DNA of 14,328 nt from SZUA-146 sp963922815 (lineage in GTDB: Bacteria; Pseudomonadota; Gammaproteobacteria; Steroidobacterales; SZUA-146). The stretch covers positions 1-14,328 of the forward strand of contig CAWUKD010000092.1 in NCBI GenBank assembly GCA_963922815.1, given 5' to 3'. Within the stretch, counting starts at the first letter, position 1. Every line of letters starts with the position of its first letter. Positions 7,383 through 14,328 of this stretch are shown here, in pieces. The translations under genes and the position numbers were made by a program. The notes below the pieces were generated by a model. The model was not told the origin of the DNA and made no database searches. It saw only the letters and a list, made by a program, of their open reading frames with translations.

Positions 7383-9482
7383 CTAGCCGACGACGCTTTG
7401 CAACTTCGGACGATGATTTTCAAACAGGGCTTCGAAGTCACTCGCCGGTATGGGCTTACTGAACAGATACCCCTGGATCTGGTCACATTGGTGACTGCGC
7501 AGATATTCAACCTGCGCATCAAGCTCAACGCCTTCGGCAACTACTTTCAGATCCAGCGTACGGGCCATGGCCAGTATGGCCGCACAGATCGCCGCATCAT
7601 CATTATCACTCTGCAAATCGCGAACGAAGGAACTGTCGATCTTGAGAGCGTCAATAGGGAATTTTTTCAAATAGCTCAACGATGAGTAACCCGTACCGAA
7701 ATCATCAATCGAAAGCCCCACACCAAACTTTTTGAGTTTGACCATAGTCTCGATGGTGGAATCGACATCCCTCATCAACATGCTCTCCGTGATCTCGAGC
7801 TCCAGCTTGCTCGGTTCTATTCCCGTACCCAAAACAGTGTTCTTGACGGTCTCCAGCAGATCATCCGAAGATACCTGATGGCTCGACACGTTTACCGATA
7901 CGACTAACTGACCGAGAGCCGTATGACGCCACTTTTCGATTTGTTCGCACGCTGCTTGCATAACCCAGGTACCCAGAGGCAGGATCAGTCCGGTTTCCTC
8001 GGCAACCGGAATGAAATCGACCGGTGATATCCAGCCACGCTCGCTATGCTTCCATCGTAGCAGCGCCTCAGCACCAACGATTGACCAGGTATCCAGATCA
8101 ACTTTGGGTTGATAGTAAAGCTCGAAGTCTTCATTCTCGATCGCTTTTCGCAGCTCTTCTTCAATTGACAGACGATGTAGCGATCGGAGTTTCATCGTCC
8201 CTGAGTAGAATTGATGCGTGTTGCGCCCCGCCGCTTTCGCGCGGTACATGGCCGAGTCGGCGTTCATCAATAGCTCATCCCTGGTTTCACCGTCCCTGGG
8301 ATAAAACGCAATACCAATACTTGGCGTCACGACAAGTTGATGCCCTCTGCAGCTGAATGGCGCCGCCAGAGAGGCGGAAACGCGGTTGGCAATTACCGTT
8401 GCTTCGCTTTCATCGGATACGTCATGCAGCATGATGACGAATTCATCGCCACCCAGTCGAGCAAGTTGAATATTGCCCCGGGTTTGAGCCTCAACATGCA
8501 TGACGCTGTCACCCGACCGGGTACAGCGCTCCAGGCGTAAAGCGACGGCTTTTAGCAGTTCATCGCCCATTGAGTGACCGAGCGTGTCGTTAATTCTCTT
8601 AAACCGATCAAGGTCGACAAACATCATGGCGAATCTATTATCGTGTTCACGCGCCAGATCGATCACCTCTTCCAACTCTTTGGAGAACAAATGCCGGTTG
8701 GGCAAGCCCGTCAACCGGTCGTAGTATGCGAGGTTGAACACCTGCGACTCTGACTCCTTGCGCTGCGTAATATCGCGAACAATGGCCAGTACGGTGGCTT
8801 TATCGCGAGCAACAAACCGGGTTTCCAGGTGAACATTCCCATCGCTAAAACTATGTTCAAGTATTTGTGGTACCAGCGTGGACAGTGCGGGTCTGAGGCA
8901 AGCTCGCAGCTGGTGGCTTAATCTCGCATCTAACAGCTCGCCAAATGAAACGCCTCGCAGCTCTTCAATTCCCATAAAGCTGGCGGAATCCAGACCGGTG
9001 GGTCGTTCGTAAACCTCGCCGTTTTCGGCCAGAATAAAAATTACATCGGGCAGCGCGGCAATCAGACTCTGAATTTCATTGAGCGCGTTACTTGAACGCA
9101 ACAGATACCTGACCCGATAGGCGAGTATCGACCAGTCAATCGGCTTGCTGATGAAGTCCGTGGCGCCGAGGTGGTAGGCTTTGTCCGCGGCGGCGAAATC
9201 GTCCAGTCCCGTAATCAGACAAATCGGAGTGCGTCTGGCAGTCTCCTCGGCCCCGATTGATTCGCACACCGCAAAACCGTCCATGTGCGGCATGTCAACG
9301 TCCAGCAATACGGCGTCCGGTGACTCGCTATAAAACATTGCCAGCGCTTCCCGCCCGTCATGCGCTTCGACCACTTCCATCCCCGCCTGCTCAAGCACTT
9401 CCCGTGCTATCAGGCACGTGGTCAGATCGTCATCGGCAATCAATACAACCGGCTTACCTGATTTATCGAGTGTTCCACTCAT
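7383..9482 (-). CDS. Response regulator with PAS, GGDEF and EAL domains (c-di-GMP turnover)
   Basis: 699 residues. Residues 11-128 are a receiver domain with acidic pocket Asp17-Asp19, phospho-acceptor Asp61 (LLDVDMP), Thr91 and Lys113. Residues about 133-242 are a degenerate PAS domain ending in IVRDITQRKESE. The diguanylate cyclase domain (about 248-428) has YYDRLTGLPNR, DLDRFKRIND and an intact RLGGDEF (342-348). The phosphodiesterase domain (about 437-690) keeps every usual metal and catalytic residue: Glu472 (EALLRW), Asn531, Glu563, Asp593-Asp594 (IDDFGTGYSS), Lys614, Glu650 and Gln670 (QGYLFSKP). Both activities are therefore possible, and which one dominates cannot be read from sequence; the EAL side looks fully competent. 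The start overlaps the stop of the histidine kinase gene by ATGA (9479-9482), and AGGA (9492-9495) lies 9 bases upstream, so translation is likely coupled. Phosphate from the kinase HPt to Asp61 is the obvious input. It lies upstream of, and divergent from, the flagellar stator genes across one kinase gene, pointing to motility or biofilm control. Confidence 0.95.
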   Translation of the reverse strand: MSGTLDKSGKPVVLIADDDLTTCLIAREVLEQAGMEVVEAHDGREALAMFYSESPDAVLLDVDMPHMDGFAVCESIGAEETARRTPICLITGLDDFAAADKAYHLGATDFISKPIDWSILAYRVRYLLRSSNALNEIQSLIAALPDVIFILAENGEVYERPTGLDSASFMGIEELRGVSFGELLDARLSHQLRACLRPALSTLVPQILEHSFSDGNVHLETRFVARDKATVLAIVRDITQRKESESQVFNLAYYDRLTGLPNRHLFSKELEEVIDLAREHDNRFAMMFVDLDRFKRINDTLGHSMGDELLKAVALRLERCTRSGDSVMHVEAQTRGNIQLARLGGDEFVIMLHDVSDESEATVIANRVSASLAAPFSCRGHQLVVTPSIGIAFYPRDGETRDELLMNADSAMYRAKAAGRNTHQFYSGTMKLRSLHRLSIEEELRKAIENEDFELYYQPKVDLDTWSIVGAEALLRWKHSERGWISPVDFIPVAEETGLILPLGTWVMQAACEQIEKWRHTALGQLVVSVNVSSHQVSSDDLLETVKNTVLGTGIEPSKLELEITESMLMRDVDSTIETMVKLKKFGVGLSIDDFGTGYSSLSYLKKFPIDALKIDSSFVRDLQSDNDDAAICAAILAMARTLDLKVVAEGVELDAQVEYLRSHQCDQIQGYLFSKPIPASDFEALFENHRPKLQSVVG

Positions 9483-12400
9483 GCGCTTTTGTCCTGCATT
9501 TCAAATTGCAGTGCATCGACTACTCTCAAGTACTCAGCGTCCAGCAGTCGTTTTAGCTCGGGCCCATCGACTATCCTGTTCACCCGCCCCATGGACTCCA
9601 GCCGTTTGCACAAATTTGCCAGCTCGACGGCACCGACGTTCAGGCTGCTGGATTTCAACGCGTGTGCGCTTTCCCGCACCAACGCAGCATTGGAATCTTC
9701 AAGCGCCTTACCCAAACGTACCTTGATTACCGCCGACGACTGCAGGTATAACCCCAGCAGTCGTTTGACGATATTCGGGGCGCCTGGCTGCTGTAAGCGG
9801 GACAGTCGCCCGAGCGTTACCTGATCGAGGACAGCACCAAACTCCCTGGGGTGAATAACGGAAGCGTCGGCAACTCGCTGGTTTGAGTCCAGCCCATTGG
9901 CCTGTACTGAAGGCAATGGCAGGTAGAGCGCGAGGACCGCGTGAAGTTGCTCACTGGTAAACGGCTTTGCCAGGAAATCATCCATACCGGCAATCAAACA
10001 ATTTTCCCTGTCGGCTTTTTGGACATTGGCCGTCGCGGCAATTATTGGCGTACGTTCTCTGTCATACTGGGCCTCTTGCACGCGAATCAGTTCTGTAGCC
10101 CGAAAACCGTCCATAACGGGCAGCTGACAATCCATCAGAATGAGATCAAATTCTTGCTGCTCAAACGCTTCTACGGCTTCAAGCCCGTTCTCCACTAGCA
10201 CCACATCAAGACCCAGGGCATCCAGCATGGATCTCGCCACCATGCGGTTAACGGCATTGTCTTCCACAACCAGGACGCGACCCTTGAGTCGCCGCGCATG
10301 GGTGTATGCCATGTCCTGACTATGGTGCGCGACGTGTTGCTCGCCCATGACCATGGTAAGCGCGTCGTACAACTGGGATTGACGAACGGGTTTACTCAGC
10401 TGCCCCGCGATATCCAGTTCCTCCAGCAGCTCGTCGCTGACGGGCGTCGCCACGGAACTGAGAATAAGCAGCTTCAGCTGATCAAGACCCTTGTTCTGAC
10501 GTATAGATCGGGCCAGATCGAGCCCGTTTGCTTCGGGCATGTTCATATCAAGAATGGCCAGATCGTAAGGAGCACCGCTGGCGTTTTCGTCTACCAGCGC
10601 CGCGTAGGCCTCGTAAGCCGAAGATGCCGCATTGGCGTGAGCACGCCAACTGCCAAGCTGGTGCTCGAGAATTTCTCGATTGGTCGCGTTATCATCGACA
10701 ACCAGAACGCGTCGACCCGCGACACACTGCATTTGTACACACGCTTTTGAAGCAATCGCATGACTCGTTTGCAGCGACAGCTGAAACCAGAAAACCGAAC
10801 CTTCTCCCGGCGTACTTTCTAGTTTTAGCTCACCGCCCATTTGCTCGATCAGCTGTTTGCAAATGGTCAGTCCCAAGCCGGTACCACCATATAGCCGCGT
10901 AGTGGAGCCGTCGGCCTGGGTAAAGGATTCGAAAATTTCATTTTGCTGGTCTTTGCTAATCCCGATTCCGGTGTCACGCACTTCAAAACTGACGTCCTGA
11001 TATCCGGCCTCATGCTCAGAGAAAGACAGCTTGACGACGACTTCGCCATCCTGGGTGAATTTGATGGCATTACTCAACAGGTTGGTCAGAATTTGCCGCA
11101 GCCTTACCGGATCAGTCTTGACCAGCGTATTAAGGCCCGGCGGGACGTCGGTTATCAATTCCACGTTTCGCCCGTGCGCCTGACTGGCGAGACCCTGAAC
11201 GGTTTCTTCGACAATGGTTCGCAAATGCACATCCACAAGATCCAGGCGCATCTTGCCTGCCTCAATTTTGGAAAAGTCCAGAATGTCATTAATAATGTTG
11301 AGGAGATTTTCTGCCGATCCGTAAATCGTGTCTGCAAAACGGCGCTGCTTGGATTCGAGCGGCGTATCCAGAAGCAGTTCGGTCATGCCCAGCACGCCGT
11401 TCATTGGCGTGCGAATCTCGTGGCTCATGCGCGCCAGAAACTCGCTCTTCGCCTTGGAAATCGCGACGGCCTCATCACGCGCGCGTTCAAGCCTCCTACG
11501 CCCTCTTCGCAGCTCAGACGTCATCGCCTGAAATTCGCCGGCGAGCACGCCAACCTCGTCACTACGCGAACGGTCAGCTTCAAAATGCAGGTCGCCGGTT
11601 TTGCGAATACCCAGAATCTGCTGAGTCAGCTTTTGCAACGGTGTCACAATCAGGCGACGCATGAACAGCGACGCTGACAGAAGGAAAACGGCACTCAGGA
11701 CAAACATCATCAAAGTAACTGTCAGCATGGCCTCTGAACCCATCTGGGTTATCCGGCCAGGATTCATCACTTTGAGCATGGCTACCGACTCACCGAAAAT
11801 ATCTCGCAGCGGATCATACGCACTTACCGGCGACTCACCGGCAGGGTCAATCCTGTCCGTCGGGTCCACACCCGTCGACCCCAGCAGAGCAAGCGCCGCG
11901 GGCCTCTCGTCAGCAACCTGCATACTCAGGCTGGCCGTTGTGCGGTCACCGATAGCGGCCACGCGGTCTGAACTGAGAAACTTGCCTACAACAAAACTGC
12001 CGGCCCCTGGTCCCTGCCCGTTGCTGGGCAGCACCGGGTAGGCGACTACCTGCATGATGCCCGTGCGCGTTCTTAATAATCCCGATACAGAGCTGGCGGC
12101 CGAGGTGTGCGTTACCAGTGGATGACCCGTTACCAGGGCTTCCAGAAACTCGCTGTCCACGTCACGGAGTGCGTCGGTATCCGGATCGTGCAGCTCGCCA
12201 AAAAGGCGCCGCCCGTCCGATCCGAAAATCATCATCATTTGAACGTCAATCTTCGGCCACTGGGCCGAGTTCAGAAACGTTTCGGCAAAATCGGTGTTCG
12301 GCTGACGAACGAACCCGTAGGTGTGATCCGACACCGAATACTGAAGGTTTACGATTCTTAGCGCGTCCAAATCCGCATCGAGAGCCTGTCGAACGCGCTG

Positions 12401-12538
12401 CAATGTCGCCTGCATCGATTCGCGCTCGAATTCCTCGAACGCCGGCAGCACGGTCAGTTTCAGCACCACAAAACTGGCCAGCGAAAAGCTGACTCCCAGA
12501 ACGAAGAAAAGTGTGACTATTTTTCTTCCCAGCGACAT
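9479..12538 (-). CDS. CHASE4 hybrid sensor histidine kinase with two receiver domains and HPt
   Basis: 1019 residues, an unorthodox BarA-like phosphorelay kinase. First membrane segment about 9-30, then a periplasmic CHASE4-type sensor (about 31-270; LPAFEEFERE, YSVSDHTYGFV), second membrane segment about 271-292, HAMP about 293-345. The HisKA domain has phospho-acceptor His373 in FLARMSHEIRTPMNGVLGM. The ATPase domain (about 474-590) has Asn486/Asn490 (TNLLSNAIKF), DTGIGIS (522-528) and GGTGLGL (551-557). Receiver 1 (about 609-728) has Asp615/Asp616, Asp664 and Lys716; receiver 2 (about 753-872) has Glu759/Asp760, Asp803 and Lys858; both look functional. The HPt domain (about 910-1010) has His959 in SAHALKSSSLNVGA. 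The complete His-Asp-His relay is in one chain and probably passes phosphate to the REC domain of the overlapping downstream gene. The periplasmic ligand is unknown. AAAGGA (12544-12549) lies 5 bases before the ATG and fixes the start. Confidence 0.95.
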   Translation of the reverse strand: MSLGRKIVTLFFVLGVSFSLASFVVLKLTVLPAFEEFERESMQATLQRVRQALDADLDALRIVNLQYSVSDHTYGFVRQPNTDFAETFLNSAQWPKIDVQMMMIFGSDGRRLFGELHDPDTDALRDVDSEFLEALVTGHPLVTHTSAASSVSGLLRTRTGIMQVVAYPVLPSNGQGPGAGSFVVGKFLSSDRVAAIGDRTTASLSMQVADERPAALALLGSTGVDPTDRIDPAGESPVSAYDPLRDIFGESVAMLKVMNPGRITQMGSEAMLTVTLMMFVLSAVFLLSASLFMRRLIVTPLQKLTQQILGIRKTGDLHFEADRSRSDEVGVLAGEFQAMTSELRRGRRRLERARDEAVAISKAKSEFLARMSHEIRTPMNGVLGMTELLLDTPLESKQRRFADTIYGSAENLLNIINDILDFSKIEAGKMRLDLVDVHLRTIVEETVQGLASQAHGRNVELITDVPPGLNTLVKTDPVRLRQILTNLLSNAIKFTQDGEVVVKLSFSEHEAGYQDVSFEVRDTGIGISKDQQNEIFESFTQADGSTTRLYGGTGLGLTICKQLIEQMGGELKLESTPGEGSVFWFQLSLQTSHAIASKACVQMQCVAGRRVLVVDDNATNREILEHQLGSWRAHANAASSAYEAYAALVDENASGAPYDLAILDMNMPEANGLDLARSIRQNKGLDQLKLLILSSVATPVSDELLEELDIAGQLSKPVRQSQLYDALTMVMGEQHVAHHSQDMAYTHARRLKGRVLVVEDNAVNRMVARSMLDALGLDVVLVENGLEAVEAFEQQEFDLILMDCQLPVMDGFRATELIRVQEAQYDRERTPIIAATANVQKADRENCLIAGMDDFLAKPFTSEQLHAVLALYLPLPSVQANGLDSNQRVADASVIHPREFGAVLDQVTLGRLSRLQQPGAPNIVKRLLGLYLQSSAVIKVRLGKALEDSNAALVRESAHALKSSSLNVGAVELANLCKRLESMGRVNRIVDGPELKRLLDAEYLRVVDALQFEMQDKSA

Positions 12539-12543
12539 GAAGA

Positions 12544-12549
12544 TCCTTT
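12544..12549 (-). promoter_or_regulatory. Ribosome binding site of the histidine kinase gene
   Basis: AAAGGA on the minus strand, 5 bases from the ATG at 12536-12538, decides the start that gives a complete first membrane segment. Confidence 0.7.
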
Positions 12550-12726
12550 GGCCAAATAGAATATGAGTTGGGCGTTAACCCGCTTTTGGCTTTCCCCGTT
12601 CGACAAAATCGCTGCAGGCCAATTTAGCTGGTTTACCGTAATTAGATATCGGCCGTTATGCCCGTTTGTTTAGCCTGAATCTCAATCGGGCTCCTGATAC
12701 GCCACTTATGTCAAATAGACCCGGCC

Positions 12727-12753
12727 TTATCGGCCTGTATTTGCTGGGATTTT
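12727..12753 (-). promoter_or_regulatory. Possible leftward sigma-28 promoter for the histidine kinase operon
   Basis: The minus strand reads GCCGATAA at 12734-12727, an exact match to the enterobacterial FliA -10 consensus. Eleven bases upstream the would-be -35 is AAAATCCC (12753-12746), which matches only three positions of TAAAGTTT. The start would leave an untranslated leader of roughly 180 bases before the histidine kinase. It may be chance. Confidence 0.3.
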
Positions 12754-12769
12754 GTGTCCAAATGCTGCC

Positions 12770-12796
12770 TAAAGTTGTGCGCGCCTGTGCCGCTAA
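12770..12796 (+). promoter_or_regulatory. Sigma-28 (FliA)-dependent promoter of pomAB
   Basis: TAAAGTTG (12770-12777), an 11-base gap and GCCGCTAA (12789-12796) match the FliA consensus TAAAGTTT-N11-GCCGATAA at 15 of 16 positions... strictly 7 of 8 in each half, with ideal spacing. Transcription would start near 12803, giving a leader of about 70 bases. Control of stator genes by FliA as late flagellar genes is well known in related bacteria. Confidence 0.8.
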
Positions 12797-12858
12797 CCTC
12801 AGTACTGACCGACGTGCGTCAGCCAGACGTACCTGCCCGAACCGCTTTAAGCATTAAC

Positions 12859-12863
12859 AGGAG
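12859..12863 (+). promoter_or_regulatory. Shine-Dalgarno deciding the TTG start of pomA
   Basis: AGGAG lies 9 bases before TTG at 12873. The TTG start yields the conserved PomA N-terminus (MDIATLVGLVGA), so it is preferred over any later ATG. Confidence 0.8.
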
Positions 12864-12872
12864 AGATAAAAC

Positions 12873-13643
12873 TTGGATATCGCAACACTCGTTGGTCTTG
12901 TTGGTGCCATTATTACCGTCGGAGCTACGATTCTGCTCGGCGGTTCTGCCTCAACGTTTTTCAACGTACCTTCACTGGTCATCGTTGTCGTGGGCACACT
13001 GCTCGTAACCATGGTCAAATTCAGCCTTGGCCAGTTCCTGAGCGCCACCAAGGTTGCCGTCCACGCGTTTACCAATAGATTACCCGAGCCTTCTGCACTG
13101 ATTGAAAAGTCAGTGGAACTGGCCAAAGCCGCTCGCCAGTCAGGGATACTGGCACTTGAAGAAGCTGAAGTCCCTGACCCGTTCATGAAAAAGGGCATTA
13201 ACCTTCTGATCGACGGGCATGACGCCGACGTCGTCAAAAAAATGCTGAATGACGACACCCGCCTCACGCTGCAGCGTCATGCCAACGGGCAGGCCATCTT
13301 CAAAGCGATCGGCGACGTCGGTCCGGCCATGGGCATGATTGGAACGCTGATTGGTCTGGTGCAAATGTTGTCCTCTATGGACGACCCCAAGCAAATTGGT
13401 CCCGCGATGGCGGTCGCGCTACTGACGACTCTCTACGGTGCCATCCTGGCGAACGTCATCGCCATACCCATAGCGGACAAGCTGGTGCTGCGAAGCGCCG
13501 ACGAGAAGCTTTGTAAATCGATGGTGATCGACGCATTGATGGGCATTCAGGACGGTCAGAATCCAAGAGTAATCGAAGGATTGCTTGAAAACTATCTACC
13601 AGCCTCAAGCCGCCCGACGGGTGACGCCGAGGAAGCGGCGTAG
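12873..13643 (+). CDS. pomA: Flagellar motor stator protein PomA (MotA family, probably Na+-driven)
   Basis: 256 residues from a TTG start, the same size as Vibrio PomA. Five PomA and two PomB chains form the inner-membrane stator that couples ion flow to flagellar rotation. Four membrane segments are visible at about 4-22, 33-50, 149-168 and 178-200, with the large cytoplasmic loop between the second and third. Loop residues that contact FliG are largely kept: Arg88, Glu96, Glu97, Glu99 (AARQSGILALEEAEV). The channel region has Asp148, Pro151 (GPAMGMIGTLIGL), Thr158, Thr185 and Thr186 (LLTTLYGA), the threonines being those associated with sodium conduction in PomA. The tail DGQNPRVIEGLLENYL is close to PomA. 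Against PomA as I recall it, position 31 is Asn instead of Asp and 89 is Gln instead of Lys. It is preceded by a FliA-like promoter and followed after 2 bases by pomB. Confidence 0.95.
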   Translation: MDIATLVGLVGAIITVGATILLGGSASTFFNVPSLVIVVVGTLLVTMVKFSLGQFLSATKVAVHAFTNRLPEPSALIEKSVELAKAARQSGILALEEAEVPDPFMKKGINLLIDGHDADVVKKMLNDDTRLTLQRHANGQAIFKAIGDVGPAMGMIGTLIGLVQMLSSMDDPKQIGPAMAVALLTTLYGAILANVIAIPIADKLVLRSADEKLCKSMVIDALMGIQDGQNPRVIEGLLENYLPASSRPTGDAEEAA

Positions 13644-13645
13644 AG

Positions 13646-14328
13646 ATGCAAGAAGAAGATTCAGGCCCGGAAGATGCAGGCGTACCCGCCTGGGTGATGA
13701 CCTTTGCAGACCTCATGAGTCTGCTCATGTGCTTTTTCGTACTGCTTCTCGCGTTTTCCGAGATGGACGCACAGAAATTCAAGCAGCTATCCGGCTCGAT
13801 GAAGGAAGCATTCGGTGTGCAGGCTGACATGAAGGCCGACTTCATTCCGAAAGGAACCAGCGTCGTTACCACCGAATTCAGTCCGGGCCGACCGGATAAA
13901 ACCGCTCTGGATGAGATACGCCAGCATACAATCGACACCACCAAAAGTACGCTTGAGTTTACCGACGGCGAAGGTCAAAAAGACGATGGTGAAGCCACTA
14001 TCGAAATTGCGGAAAAAGATCTGAAGCTCCTGCAGAAGGAGCTCAAGGAAGAAATCGAAAATGGACGACTCAGCGTCCGTCGTGAAGGAACCCGCATCAT
14101 TATCCACATTCACGAGCAGGGATCGTTTGCGTCAGGCTACGCCGACATTAAAAAGGAGTTCCTGCCCACGCTGGACAAAATCGGGATCTTGAGTGCCAAA
14201 ATGTCCGGCATCGTTCAGGTGACGGGCCATACCGACGATCTGCCTATATCCAATTCACGATTTCGCTCGAACTGGGAACTCTCTTCAAGTCGCGCCGTTA
14301 CTGTGGCCCATAGATTATTGAAGAGCAG
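13646..14328 (+). CDS. pomB: Flagellar motor stator protein PomB (MotB family), 3' end cut by window
   Basis: 227 complete codons before the window ends. The partner of PomA: it anchors the stator to peptidoglycan and carries the ion-binding aspartate. A short acidic cytoplasmic tail (1-14) leads to one membrane segment (about 15-37) with Asp22 in TFADLMSLLMCFFVLLLAFSEMD, the conserved ion-binding site. The plug/linker follows (KFKQLSGSMKEAFGVQ, then IPKGTS and FSPGRPD, both PomB hallmarks), and a charged helical stretch at about 120-140. The OmpA-like peptidoglycan-binding domain starts near 145 and shows VTGHTDDLPISNSRFRSNWELSSSRA (192-217) before being cut. The linker is shorter than in Vibrio PomB. 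The ATG starts 2 bases after the pomA stop, with AGGAA (13630-13634) upstream inside pomA, so the two are one operon. Confidence 0.95.
   Translation, partial: MQEEDSGPEDAGVPAWVMTFADLMSLLMCFFVLLLAFSEMDAQKFKQLSGSMKEAFGVQADMKADFIPKGTSVVTTEFSPGRPDKTALDEIRQHTIDTTKSTLEFTDGEGQKDDGEATIEIAEKDLKLLQKELKEEIENGRLSVRREGTRIIIHIHEQGSFASGYADIKKEFLPTLDKIGILSAKMSGIVQVTGHTDDLPISNSRFRSNWELSSSRAVTVAHRLLKS

Larger units (their letters stand above)
12539..12872. promoter_or_regulatory. Divergent 334-bp spacer between the phosphorelay operon and pomAB
   Basis: No convincing gene. It holds the rightward FliA-like promoter at 12770-12796, the pomA ribosome binding site, the histidine kinase ribosome binding site and a leftward FliA-like -10 at 12727-12734. 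No clear sigma-70 pair was seen for the leftward operon. Confidence 0.6.

Noticed and set aside
10943..11677. 244-codon open frame on the plus strand
   Set aside because: Antisense to the HAMP-HisKA-ATPase part of the histidine kinase; no domain or ribosome binding site.
12721..12736. GGCC-TTATC-GGCC as an operator hairpin
   Set aside because: Only four base pairs of a self-complementary tetramer; better read as part of the possible leftward FliA -10.
12666..12857. 63-codon open frame in the divergent spacer
   Set aside because: TTG start without a Shine-Dalgarno, overlaps the FliA-like promoter of pomAB, and the product resembles nothing known.

Overview
The window (14,328 bp, about mid-50s % GC by eye) looks like chromosome of a motile, probably marine or otherwise sodium-using gammaproteobacterium. 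The reasons are a RoxA/YcfD-type ribosomal oxygenase of the gammaproteobacterial kind, a flagellar stator closer to the Vibrio PomA/PomB (Na+) pair than to E. coli MotA/MotB, and the dense signalling content. I cannot name the genus. No mobile element, CRISPR array, rRNA or tRNA was seen. All genes look intact except the two cut by the window ends.

Layout. (1) 1-1112, minus: roxA, the ribosomal protein L16 arginine hydroxylase, running off the left end and nearly complete. (2) 1124-3613, minus: an 829-residue secreted protein with a signal peptide, a thrombospondin type 3 calcium repeat, two dockerin-like calcium loops, a long unrecognised middle and a C-terminal cadherin/Ig-like domain. (3) A 372-bp divergent spacer. 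(4) 3986-6634, plus: a membrane Ser/Thr protein kinase with a large TPR region. (5) 6734-7294, plus: an ECF sigma factor of the kinase-associated type (TIGR02999/ECF43-like). (6) 7383-12538, minus: a two-gene operon with a 4-bp ATGA overlap, made of a CHASE4 hybrid histidine kinase with its own HPt domain and a REC-PAS-GGDEF-EAL response regulator that should make and/or break cyclic-di-GMP. (7) A 334-bp divergent spacer with a strong sigma-28 (FliA)-like promoter facing right. (8) 12873-13643 and 13646-end, plus: pomA and pomB, the latter cut by the right end.

Two regulatory modules stand out. The kinase and sigma factor resemble the PknT/EcfP system of Vibrio parahaemolyticus, in which a Ser/Thr kinase activates an ECF sigma factor by threonine phosphorylation. 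Here the usual acidic motif of sigma region 2 is replaced by QPTA, and Thr52 is the candidate site. The second module joins a phosphorelay and a c-di-GMP enzyme back to back with the flagellar stator genes. The spacer between them carries a FliA-like promoter for pomAB and, less certainly, a FliA -10 element on the opposite strand, so motility control at this locus may be reciprocal. The secreted calcium-binding protein lies divergently from the kinase and could be a target of the sigma factor, but that is inference.
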